A stretch of DNA of 11,370 nt, from assembly GCA_000438295.1 (NCBI GenBank), contig FR901077.1, positions 1 to 11,370 on the forward strand, read 5' to 3'. The notes beneath the pieces are model-generated. The model was not told the origin of the DNA and did not search any database. It worked only from the letters and a program-made list of their open reading frames with translations. Source of the stretch: Clostridium sp. CAG:451. GTDB taxonomy: Bacteria; Bacillota_I; Bacilli_A; RF39; UBA660. The number at the start of each line of letters is the position of its first letter. Position 1 is the stretch's first letter. Positions 1 to 6,795 of this stretch are shown piece by piece. The translations under genes were made by a program, and so were the position numbers.

Positions 1-66
1 CACGGAAGTGATAAGTTATTCAACTACTTTTTAATTTATTATTAACAGTAACTATTAGTAAGTTTA

Positions 67-1290
67 CTATTCCATTTCAAATATCTTATTTATATCAACT
101 GTATCTAATTTTTTCTTAGTATAAAGTCTCATTAATACATCCCCTGGTTTAACTTTATCTCCTATTTTCTTTTCTAAGTAAACACCGGCATCATAATCAA
201 TTTCTTCCTCTTTACTATTTCTTCCTGCTCCCAGATTATAAGATAGCTTTGCTACTTCTAAGGCATGTATTTTTCTTATAGTACCTTCTTTATTTGCTCT
301 TATAATAATTTCTTCATCTTCTATTTTCAAGTTATCTATATTACCATATTGATAAGTTACTAAGTCACAAAACTTTTGATAAGCTTTTAGGCTATTTATA
401 CTATCTATTACTTCAGACTTTGCATCAGTTAATGATATATTTTTAGCAAGTGATATTAAGTTACTTGCAAGAATTACACACTCATCATAAAGGGGACCTT
501 TCTCTAATCCTTTTAATACTTTTATAGCTTCTATTACTTCTAGTTTATTACCTATCGCTTTACCAAGAGGTGTATTCATATCAGAATAAATAGTTACTAC
601 TTCTCTATCATAACTTTTACCTATTTCTATTAATAACTTACCAAGACGTTTAGCTTCTTCTCTATCTTTTAATAAAGCTCCTTCTCCTACTTTTATATCA
701 ATAACTATCTTATCAGCTCCCCCAGCTATTTTCTTACTCATAATACTACTAGCAATTAATGGGATACTTTCAGTTGTTGAAGTAGCATCTCTTAGAGCAT
801 ATACTTTCTTATCAAGTGGTGTTAAATCTTTAGTCTGTGATGTTACGACAATATTAATAGCTTTTGCTTGGTTTTCTATTTCTTCCTCTGATAGATCAAC
901 TTTAAACCCTTTAATACTTTCTAATTTGTCAACAGTACCACCTGTGAATCCTAAACCTCTTCCACTCATCTTTATAAAAGGTACATTACAGCTTGCTACT
1001 ATTGGTCCTATTATTAAAGTAGTCTTATCTCCTACTCCTCCAGTTGAATGTTTATCTACCTTTACACCATCCATAAAAGATAGATCTAGTCTTTCTCCAC
1101 TATTTAGAAAGATATCTGTTAACATTACAGTTTCTTTATCAGTCATATCATTTAAACAGATGGCCATTAGTAAAGCACTCATCTGATAGTCTTTTACTTC
1201 ATCATTAAGATAACCATTAAACATTACCTTTAATTCTTCTTTAGTTAATTCTTCCTTATTTTTTTTCTTTTCAATTATTTCTTTTATCAC
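67..1290 (-). CDS. pdp: Pyrimidine-nucleoside (thymidine) phosphorylase
   Basis: This enzyme cleaves pyrimidine nucleosides with phosphate, giving the free base and (deoxy)ribose-1-phosphate for nucleoside salvage in the cytoplasm. The protein (407 aa) shows the phosphate-binding stretch KHSTGGVGDK near residues 80-89 and the family signature SGRGLGFTGGTVDKLE near 109-124. It also carries the TSTTESIPLIASSIMSKK and GGADKIVIDIKVGEGAL blocks, and a C-terminal PYNP-type domain containing GAGR and GDKVKPGDVL. Its length is slightly below the usual 430 or so. The open frame extends four codons further, to an ATG at 1302, but that ATG and the following GTG lie in a GGATGGTGAT ribosome site. The GTG at 1290 (MIKEIIEKKK) has correct spacing and matches family N-termini. 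The name deoA would also fit; I prefer pdp because Gram-positive enzymes usually accept both uridine and thymidine. It may be partly read through from the Xre gene upstream, since no separate promoter is visible in the short gap. Confidence 0.93.
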   Translation of the reverse strand: MIKEIIEKKKNKEELTKEELKVMFNGYLNDEVKDYQMSALLMAICLNDMTDKETVMLTDIFLNSGERLDLSFMDGVKVDKHSTGGVGDKTTLIIGPIVASCNVPFIKMSGRGLGFTGGTVDKLESIKGFKVDLSEEEIENQAKAINIVVTSQTKDLTPLDKKVYALRDATSTTESIPLIASSIMSKKIAGGADKIVIDIKVGEGALLKDREEAKRLGKLLIEIGKSYDREVVTIYSDMNTPLGKAIGNKLEVIEAIKVLKGLEKGPLYDECVILASNLISLAKNISLTDAKSEVIDSINSLKAYQKFCDLVTYQYGNIDNLKIEDEEIIIRANKEGTIRKIHALEVAKLSYNLGAGRNSKEEEIDYDAGVYLEKKIGDKVKPGDVLMRLYTKKKLDTVDINKIFEME

Positions 1291-1311
1291 TATTATCACC
1301 ATCCTAATTAT

Positions 1312-1342
1312 AAAAAAAAAGAGAAAGAAATACTAGTCTTTC
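1312..1342 (-). terminator. Weak intrinsic terminator after the Xre regulator
   Basis: Reading the minus strand, a 6-bp stem GAAAGA/TCTTTC (1337-1342 with 1323-1328) with an 8-nt loop is followed by TC and then nine T residues. The stem starts on the TGA stop codon of the upstream gene. The stem is short and AT-rich, so termination is probably partial and some readthrough into the phosphorylase gene is likely. Confidence 0.5.
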
Positions 1343-1685
1343 AGCTTAACTTTTTATTAATTAAAGAAGCACATCTTTTAGGATTAGTTGTTAATAAATG
1401 AAATACTCTTTCTGTTTTTCTTATTTCTTTAATAAACTCTACTTCTTCTTTAGACATTCTTGTTCTTCTTTTCTTGGCTACTACTTCTATTTCTCTTCCC
1501 AGTAAATTATCTAAACTCACTTCAAAAATATCTGCTAGGGCTACCATTGTTTCTAAGGTTGGTATTCTTGTTCCATTTTCATAACAACAAATACTTACCT
1601 TTGTTACATTAATTAATTTTCCTAAATCTTCTTGCGTTAAGTTTTTTTCCTTTCTTAACTCTTTAATTCTCTTTGCCAATAGCAT
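1341..1685 (-). CDS. Xre-family helix-turn-helix transcriptional regulator
   Basis: This is a small cytoplasmic DNA-binding protein of 114 aa. Residues about 4-60 form a Cro/C1-type HTH with the typical pattern KRIKELRKEKNLTQEDLGKL, then VTKVSICCYENGTRIP and TLETMVALADIFEVSLDNLL. The C-terminal 50 residues are basic (KKRRTRMSKEEVEFIKEIRK) and match no domain I recognise; they could contribute to dimerisation or DNA contact. The start is the ATG at 1685, behind a GAGGTGG ribosome site; the longer frame beginning at the GTG at 1694 starts inside that site. It sits between ssb and the nucleoside phosphorylase gene, so it could regulate a neighbour or itself, but no operator can be assigned. It ends with TGA, which shows that TGA is a stop codon here. 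Confidence 0.88.
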   Translation of the reverse strand: MLLAKRIKELRKEKNLTQEDLGKLINVTKVSICCYENGTRIPTLETMVALADIFEVSLDNLLGREIEVVAKKRRTRMSKEEVEFIKEIRKTERVFHLLTTNPKRCASLINKKLS

Positions 1686-1705
1686 TTTTACCACCTCGGA
1701 TATAT

Positions 1706-1711
1706 ATTATA
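1706..1711 (-). promoter_or_regulatory. Candidate -10 element for the Xre gene
   Basis: On the minus strand a perfect TATAAT lies 20 nt upstream of the ATG at 1685, inside an AT-rich run GTATATAATATATAT. The hexamer about 17 nt further upstream (TAGAAA) is a poor -35, so the match rests on the -10 alone. It would give a very short 5' leader. Co-transcription from ssb is an alternative. Confidence 0.4.
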
Positions 1712-1783
1712 TACTAGGTTAGTCATTTTTTCTATATAAGTTTACAAATAATTAACTTTGTTGTGATTTAAGGATATTTTCAA

Positions 1784-2131
1784 TTAAATATCAGTTTTTT
1801 TGACATCGCTTACTTTTTTACTTGTTAGGAATGTTAATCTTTCAGCGACTACTTCTAACTGATTTCTTTTACCCTGTTCGGTTTCAACAATTCTTGATTG
1901 TAATCTACCTTTAATTCCTACTATATCGCCAGTATGACAATAATCTTTAGCAAGAGTTGCTTTCTCTTCCCAAAGAAGACAAGGGATAAAGTCTGTTTCA
2001 TATAGTCCGTCCATATTTTTAAAACTTCTTGGAACAGCTAGAGTTAAATTACCAATCTTTTTGCCCTTATCAGTAGTATTTACAACAATATTGTTAGTTA
2101 GTCTTCCTACTAGAATTATTTCATTAAGCAT
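1784..2131 (-). CDS. ssb: Short single-stranded DNA-binding protein (SsbB-like)
   Basis: This OB-fold protein binds single-stranded DNA. At 115 aa it starts MLNEIILVGRLTNN and continues with GNLTLAVPRSFKN, a DFIPCLLW strand and GDIVGIKGRLQSR, the standard bacterial SSB core. It ends in KKVSDVKKTDI: the Gly/Pro-rich linker and acidic DDDLPF-type tail that recruit repair and replication partners in housekeeping SSBs are missing. In length and missing tail it resembles Bacillus subtilis SsbB, which serves natural transformation, rather than the essential SsbA. The ATG at 2131 follows an AAGGAGGAG ribosome site with good spacing. Its leader is long and repeat-rich (see the separate entries). A competence role is inferred from family resemblance only; no competence gene lies in the window. 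Confidence 0.9.
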   Translation of the reverse strand: MLNEIILVGRLTNNIVVNTTDKGKKIGNLTLAVPRSFKNMDGLYETDFIPCLLWEEKATLAKDYCHTGDIVGIKGRLQSRIVETEQGKRNQLEVVAERLTFLTSKKVSDVKKTDI

Positions 2132-2191
2132 GGGACTCCTCCTTTCAAGTAGCTACTCTAACACAATGAATATGCCAATTGCAAACAGGCA

Positions 2192-2256
2192 ATTTTGCAA
2201 ATTCCCCTTTCCATTTTGGTATGTTTTGTTAAATTCGACCCCTGAATTTGCAAAAT
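2192..2256 (-). repeat. 13-bp inverted repeat in the ssb leader
   Basis: A perfect 13-bp inverted repeat has one arm at 2192-2204 (ATTTTGCAAATTC on the plus strand) and the other at 2244-2256 (GAATTTGCAAAAT), separated by 39 nt. Each arm contains the self-complementary core TTTGCAAA, so the arms could pair with each other in RNA or act as two separate protein-binding palindromes. A third related element, CAATTGCAAAC, lies at 2176-2186. All are upstream of ssb and downstream of the suf terminator. Confidence 0.7.
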
Positions 2257-2264
2257 CTAGGGGT
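2238..2264 (-). other. G/C-capped hairpin in the ssb leader
   Basis: A 6-bp stem ACCCCT (2238-2243) and AGGGGT (2259-2264) encloses one of the TTTGCAAA-containing arms in a 15-nt loop. The runs of C and G stand out in an AT-rich window. This hairpin and the long 13-bp stem share the arm at 2244-2256, so the two structures would compete or stack in the leader RNA. No run of T follows, so it is not a standard terminator. Confidence 0.45.
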
Positions 2265-2283
2265 AGTTTTAGGCCGAAAATAC

Positions 2284-2324
2284 AAAAAAGGCATCTTAGA
2301 AAAAAATTTTCTAAAGATTCCTTT
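2284..2324 (-). terminator. Intrinsic terminator of the suf operon
   Basis: Downstream of the sufB stop on the minus strand, AAAGGAATCTTTAGAAAA pairs with TTTTTCTAAGATGCCTTT to form an imperfect stem of about 16 bp, with one mismatch and one bulge. It is followed by six T residues (rc of 2284-2289). The stem overlaps the last codons of sufB. Confidence 0.8.
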
Positions 2325-3621
2325 TTATTAACTGATTTAATTCAACAGCATACTCCATTGGTAATTCTTCTCTAAACTCTTCTAGAAAGCCTAAAACTAT
2401 TAGTTCTTCACACTTTTCTTTAGGTATTCCTTTACTCATTAAATAGAATAAATTATCATCACTTATCTTTGATACTGTTGCTTCATGCTCTAAGCTAGAG
2501 GTTGTATTTTCTACGATATTAGTAGGAATAGTATCACTTTTACTTTTAGCATCTAGTATTAAGGTATCGCATTTAACCATGGCTTCGGCATCTTTTGCCT
2601 TACTATCTATTCTTACTTTACCTCTATAAGTAGCATTACCACCATTTCTTGCTATACTCTTAGAAATAATATTACTTTTAGTATTATTTCCTAGATGAAT
2701 CATTCTAGCTCCTGTATCTTGGTCTTGATTAGAACTTGCTAAAGAAATAGTTACACAAGTTCCTCTACTATTATCTCCTTTTAAGATACAACAAGGATAT
2801 TTCATGGTAAGTTTACTACCAATATTACCATCAATCCATTCCATTGTTCCATTAGTATCAACTAATGCTCTTTTAGTAACTAAGTTATAAACATTAGGAG
2901 CCCAGTTTTGGATTGTAGTATAACGGCACTTACTATTCTTCCCCACATAAATTTCTACAACAGCTGCATGAAGAGAGTCTTCACTATAAGTAGGAGCGGT
3001 ACATCCTTCTATATAATGTAGTTCACTATCATCATCTACAATAATTAAGGTTCGTTCAAATTGTCCCATATTTTTACTATTTATTCTAAAATAGCTTTGA
3101 AGTGGTCTATCTAGTTTAGTATGAGGAGGAATATAGATGAAGCTTCCACCTGAGAAAACACTACTATTTAAAGCAGCATACTTATTCTCTTTAAAAGATA
3201 CTATCTTACCAAAGTATTTTAAAGCTATATCTTTATGATTCTTTAAGGCATCTTCAATAGAGGTAAAGATAATATGTTTAGACTCTAACTCATCTAACAT
3301 CTTATGATAAATAACTTCACTTTCATATTGAACACCCATACCACCCATATGCTGTTCACTCTCAAGTACCCCTAAGTTTTCTAGTTCTTCTTTAACTGGT
3401 TTTAACACTTGATTCCAATCATTTCTTAGAGTATCATCTTGAGATTTATAATAAGTTATCTTATTAAAATCAAGCTTAAAATCCGGTCCAAATGGTAGTT
3501 TATCACTCATACTTTCAAATTGTTTATATGCTTCCAATCTATAGTCTTTTACCCAACTATCTTCCCCTTTATGATTAGAAATACTAATGATGTTTTCTTT
3601 ATTTAATCCTTTGATTTCCAA
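2311..3621 (-). CDS. sufB: Fe-S cluster assembly scaffold protein SufB
   Basis: SufB is the central scaffold subunit of the SUF iron-sulfur assembly complex (SufB-SufC2-SufD) in the cytoplasm. The protein is about 436 aa. It carries the SufB C-terminal beta-helix core with CDTLILDAKSKSDTIP (about 352-366), LEHEATVSKISDD (377-389), LFYLMSKGIP and ELPMEYAVELNQLIK. The LEHEA motif holds the conserved His-Glu pair implicated in cluster assembly. The cysteine found in this area of E. coli SufB is replaced by SKSDTIP, as I recall for Gram-positive SufB proteins. The open frame reaches a GTG at 3633, but that codon is part of the AAAGGTGG ribosome site. TTG at 3621 (MEIKGLNKENI) has about 7-nt spacing and is the likelier start. 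It is the last suf gene, closely following sufU and ending at a strong terminator. Confidence 0.96.
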   Translation of the reverse strand: MEIKGLNKENIISISNHKGEDSWVKDYRLEAYKQFESMSDKLPFGPDFKLDFNKITYYKSQDDTLRNDWNQVLKPVKEELENLGVLESEQHMGGMGVQYESEVIYHKMLDELESKHIIFTSIEDALKNHKDIALKYFGKIVSFKENKYAALNSSVFSGGSFIYIPPHTKLDRPLQSYFRINSKNMGQFERTLIIVDDDSELHYIEGCTAPTYSEDSLHAAVVEIYVGKNSKCRYTTIQNWAPNVYNLVTKRALVDTNGTMEWIDGNIGSKLTMKYPCCILKGDNSRGTCVTISLASSNQDQDTGARMIHLGNNTKSNIISKSIARNGGNATYRGKVRIDSKAKDAEAMVKCDTLILDAKSKSDTIPTNIVENTTSSLEHEATVSKISDDNLFYLMSKGIPKEKCEELIVLGFLEEFREELPMEYAVELNQLIKRNL

Positions 3622-3637
3622 TACTAGCACCACCTTT

Positions 3638-4063
3638 CTATAACTTTGCTAAAATTTTCTCGATAGTAACTTTTGGCAATAAGGCACATTTTTTTCTATT
3701 AGGTTGTAAAGCAACACTATCATAAATAGTTAATTCTTCAAGTAAGCCTTTATCATAGTCTTCTTCATTTATCATCTTTTGATAATTTTCTAAGATATTT
3801 TTTACTTCTTCTATACTTTTACCAACTATTTTTTGTAAGAAAAGAGAAGTAGCTGATGTTGAAATAGCACATGCTTCTCCAGCAAAGTTAGCATCAACTA
3901 CCTTTCCATCTTCTAGTTTTAATTCTATATCAATATTATCAATACAACTTTCGTTATTAGTATTTGCTTTAACATAGCCTTCTTCTTTTTTTAATCCCTT
4001 ATGAAAAGGATGTTCATAATTTTCTACAATCATTTCTCTTCTTAATTCTTGATCTATTTCCAT
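3638..4063 (-). CDS. sufU: Sulfur-transfer/scaffold protein SufU
   Basis: SufU accepts sulfur from the SufS persulfide and passes it to the SufBCD scaffold. The 141-residue protein is IscU-like and keeps the zinc ligands of the Gram-positive SufU family: Cys40 and Asp42 in NESCIDN, Cys65 in FAGEACAIS, and Cys126 in NRKKCALLP. The insertion between the second and third cysteine motifs (around residues 90-115) is typical of SufU rather than IscU. The open frame begins with a GTG at 4072 directly abutting the sufS stop, but TAGGTGA there works as the ribosome site for the ATG at 4063 (MEIDQELRRE). The sufS stop codon thus overlaps the sufU ribosome site, which implies coupled translation of the donor-acceptor pair. 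Confidence 0.95.
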   Translation of the reverse strand: MEIDQELRREMIVENYEHPFHKGLKKEEGYVKANTNNESCIDNIDIELKLEDGKVVDANFAGEACAISTSATSLFLQKIVGKSIEEVKNILENYQKMINEEDYDKGLLEELTIYDSVALQPNRKKCALLPKVTIEKILAKL

Positions 4064-4072
4064 ATTCTTCAC

Positions 4073-5269
4073 CTACAATACTATTTTATATAAATCTTCA
4101 CTATTTTTTAAAGCATCTATTAGTTTATCTATTTCTTCTTTGGTATTATAAAAGTATAAACTAATACGGCAAGTATTTTTAATATTAATCTCTTCTTTTA
4201 ATACTTTAGCACAGTGGTTACCTGCTCTTACACAAATATTATAATGATCAAGATATAAGGCTGTATCTTGACTAAATATTCCTTCTAGATTAAAAGCAGT
4301 TATTCCCCCTTTACTAGTAGTATTATAAAGAATAACTTTATCTATTTCTTGCAATCTTTTAATAAGATATTCTTTTAGTTCTCTTTCATATTTTTCTATA
4401 TTATCCATTCCTATTTTAGTAAGATAATCAATAGCTGCTCCAAGTCCTATTACTTCAGCAATTGGTGGTGTACCAGCTTCTAGTCTTGTTGGAACTGTTT
4501 TAAACTCCATATTACCATCACTATCAAAGGACTGGTTCATTCCTCCACCATATTCGATAGGTCGCATTGCTTCTAAATATTCTTTCTTAGCATATAAAAC
4601 TCCTACTCCTGTTGGTCCTAACATCTTATGAGCAGAAAATGTTAAGAAATCAATATTATCTTTTACTACATCTGTTTTTTGGTGAGGTACACTTTGAGCT
4701 CCATCTACCACAAATAAAATATCTCTATCATGACATAACTTACCTATCTTATTGATATCTCTAACATCACCGATAACATTAGTTACAGCAGCAAGAGATA
4801 TTACTTTAGTCTTAGCTGTTATATATTTCTCTAAGGTAGTATAAGAAAGTTCATGATTTTCTTCTAAAGGAACAAACACTACTTTTATATTTTTTCCTCT
4901 TGCTAAGATAAGCCAGGGAAGAACAGCTGATGCATGCTCTGCTTTACTAATGATTACTTCATCACCACTAGTTAAATAGTCTTCCATAAAACCAAATACT
5001 ACTCTATTTAGAGAATCGGTTGCTCCTTCAGTAAAGACTATCTCATCTTCACTAGAAGCATTTATAAAGTTCTTTACTTTAGTTCTAACTTTTTCATACT
5101 CATCACTAGCTTTTAGACTTATTTTATAATCTCCTCTATGAATATTAGCCGGATAATTGTAATAATAATCAGTCATTTTTTCAACTACACTTTTAGGCTT
5201 TAGAGTAGTTGCTCCATTATCAAAATAGATTAAACCAGTTGATAAAATGGGAAAATCTTCTCTATTCAT
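4073..5269 (-). CDS. sufS: Cysteine desulfurase SufS
   Basis: This PLP enzyme converts cysteine to alanine, holding the sulfur as a persulfide for SufU. The 398-residue fold-type I aminotransferase shows the N-terminal YFDNGATTLKPKSVVEKM block, EGATDSLN (cofactor phosphate contact) near 81-88, His112 in KAEHAS, Asp189 in VVDGAQSVPH, and the PLP lysine K215 in FSAHKMLGPTGVGVLY. The catalytic Cys353 is in CVRAGNHCAKVL, where family members commonly read RAGHHC; here the first His is Asn. The length matches the group II family. The ATG at 5269 follows TTAGGAGGTG with good spacing, the strongest ribosome site in the operon. It lies between sufD and sufU. Confidence 0.96.
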   Translation of the reverse strand: MNREDFPILSTGLIYFDNGATTLKPKSVVEKMTDYYYNYPANIHRGDYKISLKASDEYEKVRTKVKNFINASSEDEIVFTEGATDSLNRVVFGFMEDYLTSGDEVIISKAEHASAVLPWLILARGKNIKVVFVPLEENHELSYTTLEKYITAKTKVISLAAVTNVIGDVRDINKIGKLCHDRDILFVVDGAQSVPHQKTDVVKDNIDFLTFSAHKMLGPTGVGVLYAKKEYLEAMRPIEYGGGMNQSFDSDGNMEFKTVPTRLEAGTPPIAEVIGLGAAIDYLTKIGMDNIEKYERELKEYLIKRLQEIDKVILYNTTSKGGITAFNLEGIFSQDTALYLDHYNICVRAGNHCAKVLKEEINIKNTCRISLYFYNTKEEIDKLIDALKNSEDLYKIVL

Positions 5270-5282
5270 GAAAAAACACCTC

Positions 5283-5936
5283 CTAACTTATTATTTTTAA
5301 GATATTATCATTTATTAGTTTAATATAGTTATCATCTTTTGCATCGTTTAGTAAAAAGGACTCTAATAGTAGTCGCCTACTTTCTCTTGAACCTATCCCT
5401 TTAGTTTTTAAGTAGAAGATAATATCACTAGGAAATGGTCCAATATAAGCTGAATGATTAGCAACTACATCAAATTCATCTATATAAAGATTAGGATTTA
5501 TCTCTCCTTTTGCCATAGCAAATGGATGAATCATACTATCTTGATTACAAATACAGTTCTTTAATCCTTTAGGTACTACCCCATCAATATTAAAGGTTAA
5601 ATCTCCTTCTTTATAGCTTACTCCATGACAAATAACATTACTCTTAGTATTTTCATCTTCATGATAAACTACTATGTTATTTAATATTTTTTTAGAAGTA
5701 ATAGTTGTTAAGAAGAGATTAATTTCTCCTTCATTCATCAGATGAATTTCTATCTTAGAGGATAAGTCTTTAACAAAGATATAACAGTTTACTTTAGCTT
5801 TTACTAGTAATTTACAAGTAACATTATCTTTTATATTTAGATAAATAACATCATCTTCTAAAAATACATAACTACTATCTTTATCTACTTCTCTATACTT
5901 TTCATCATCTAATAATATTTTATTCTCTAGCATCAT
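5283..5936 (-). CDS. sufD: Short SufD-like Fe-S assembly scaffold subunit
   Basis: SufD pairs with SufB to form the SUF scaffold on SufC. The C-terminal part is recognisable: HGVSYKEGDLTFNIDG, then MIHPFAMAKGEINPNLYIDE, then VVANHSAYIGPFPSDIIFYL with the conserved SufD histidine at about 161, and KGIGSRESRRLLLESFLL. At about 217 aa the protein is roughly half the length of Bacillus SufD. The N-terminal domain is missing and the beta-helix is shortened. The frame is intact, and its position between sufC and sufS supports a working gene. The frame reaches a GTG at 5942. The tandem ATGs at 5936 and 5933 are better starts, behind a weak GAGTGAT; either way it overlaps the 3' end of sufC by 14-17 bases, so translation is probably coupled. 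Confidence 0.88.
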   Translation of the reverse strand: MMLENKILLDDEKYREVDKDSSYVFLEDDVIYLNIKDNVTCKLLVKAKVNCYIFVKDLSSKIEIHLMNEGEINLFLTTITSKKILNNIVVYHEDENTKSNVICHGVSYKEGDLTFNIDGVVPKGLKNCICNQDSMIHPFAMAKGEINPNLYIDEFDVVANHSAYIGPFPSDIIFYLKTKGIGSRESRRLLLESFLLNDAKDDNYIKLINDNILKIIS

Positions 5937-6684
5937 TATCACTCATTTCATTTTCCCTAAGATAACCATTACTTTCTATTTCTTTAGCAAACTCAAATGG
6001 TCCTGTCTTAACTATCTTTCCATCTATCATCTCATGAACATAATCAGGATGAATTAGTGATAATATTCTACTATAGTGAGTTATTATTAAAATAGCTGTA
6101 TCAGGATTTTCTTCTTTATATTTGTTAATACTTTCGCACACTATTTTTAAACTATCAACATCTAATCCACTATCTAACTCATCTAAAAGAATAAGTTTTG
6201 GTTTAAGTATCTTTAACTGTAAGACTTCATTTTTCTTCTTTTCTCCACCAGAAAATCCTTGATTTACATAACGATGAATCATTTCTTTATCCATTTTTAA
6301 TTCTTCGGTTTCTCTATTTAAGTCTTTAATAAAGGTATAAAGATTAAGTCTTTCCCCTGTTCTTTCAGTAAGAGCTGTTCTTAATACTTCTCTATTAGTA
6401 ACTCCTATTATAGTCTTAGGATCTTGCATTACATAATAGATACCACATCTTGCTATATAGTCTGTTTCTTTATCTAACATTTCTTCATTATTAAATTTGA
6501 TACTACCAGACTTAACAAGATATTTCTTATCTCCCATAATTACTTTAGCAAGGGTACTTTTTCCTACTCCATTAGGACCCATTATCGCATGTATTTCCCC
6601 TTCTTTTATATTAAGTGAGAAGTCTTTTAATACTTTCTTTCCACTTTCCTTAACATCTACTACTAAATTTTCTATATTTAACAC
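5920..6684 (-). CDS. sufC: Fe-S assembly ATPase SufC
   Basis: SufC is the soluble ABC-type ATPase that drives rearrangement of the SufBCD complex. The 254-aa protein has Walker A GPNGVGKST (about 36-44), a Q-loop in VMQDPKTIIGV, the signature FSGGEKKKNEVLQ (about 144-156), Walker B LILLDELDSGLDVD (about 164-177) and the switch histidine in ITHYSRIL near 203. DSGLD and the signature followed by EKKKNE are SufC-specific features. The open frame goes to a GTG at 6693, which is the GTG of the AAAGGTGAT ribosome site. GTG at 6684 (MLNIENLVVDVK) fits family N-termini and spacing. It is the first gene of the suf operon, with an extended -10 promoter just upstream. Confidence 0.96.
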   Translation of the reverse strand: MLNIENLVVDVKESGKKVLKDFSLNIKEGEIHAIMGPNGVGKSTLAKVIMGDKKYLVKSGSIKFNNEEMLDKETDYIARCGIYYVMQDPKTIIGVTNREVLRTALTERTGERLNLYTFIKDLNRETEELKMDKEMIHRYVNQGFSGGEKKKNEVLQLKILKPKLILLDELDSGLDVDSLKIVCESINKYKEENPDTAILIITHYSRILSLIHPDYVHEMIDGKIVKTGPFEFAKEIESNGYLRENEMSDNDARE

Positions 6685-6713
6685 TAATATCACCTTTCTT
6701 TCTTGGCGTTTTT

Positions 6714-6745
6714 ATTATAGCATTATTTTTATATTTTGCATAATA
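6714..6745 (-). promoter_or_regulatory. SigA-type promoter of the suf operon
   Basis: On the minus strand the extended -10 TGCTATAAT occupies 6722-6714: a perfect TATAAT plus the TGn extension. A poor -35 (TATGCA, 6745-6740) sits 17 nt upstream, as is common with extended -10 promoters. Transcription would begin near 6707, giving a leader of about 20 nt to the sufC GTG. No IscR/RirA-like palindrome is apparent. Confidence 0.75.
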
Positions 6746-6747
6746 TA

Positions 6748-6776
6748 TTGCCAAAATTAGCTAAAAAAAGTACAAT
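6748..6776 (+). promoter_or_regulatory. SigA-type promoter of the HIT gene
   Basis: TTGCCA at 6748-6753, a 17-nt spacer and TACAAT at 6771-6776 form a good vegetative promoter. The expected start is near 6783, almost at the AGGAGG ribosome site (6783-6788), so the leader would be only about 13 nt. Its -35 lies two bases from that of the suf promoter on the other strand. Confidence 0.75.
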
Positions 6777-6795
6777 GTTTTTAGGAGGATTTTTT

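Noticed and set aside
1..66. Terminator after the phosphorylase gene
   Set aside because: There is a small palindrome (TAGTAA/TTACTA) at the stop codon, but no run of T follows it on the minus strand, so the transcript probably continues beyond the window.
926..1186. An 86-codon plus-strand open frame
   Set aside because: It lies wholly inside the phosphorylase gene on the other strand, opposite its most conserved motifs, and has no ribosome site or family resemblance.
1341..1343. Mycoplasma-type code with TGA as Trp
   Set aside because: TGA ends the Xre gene just at a terminator, and Trp residues in conserved places (for example in SufB) are encoded by TGG.
2132..2283. T-box or known riboswitch in the ssb leader
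   Set aside because: No T-box sequence, specifier structure or known aptamer core is visible; ssb is also not a usual target.
2061..2375. A 104-codon plus-strand open frame
   Set aside because: It is antisense to the ssb start, the ssb leader, the suf terminator and the sufB end. Its protein is low-complexity and it has no ribosome site.
6497..6760. An 87-codon plus-strand open frame
   Set aside because: It is antisense to sufC and crosses the suf promoter, with no support as a gene.
6736..6795. N-terminal extension of the HIT protein
   Set aside because: The extra 20 codons overlap the -35 and -10 of the gene's own promoter, and the ribosome site is just before the ATG at 6796.
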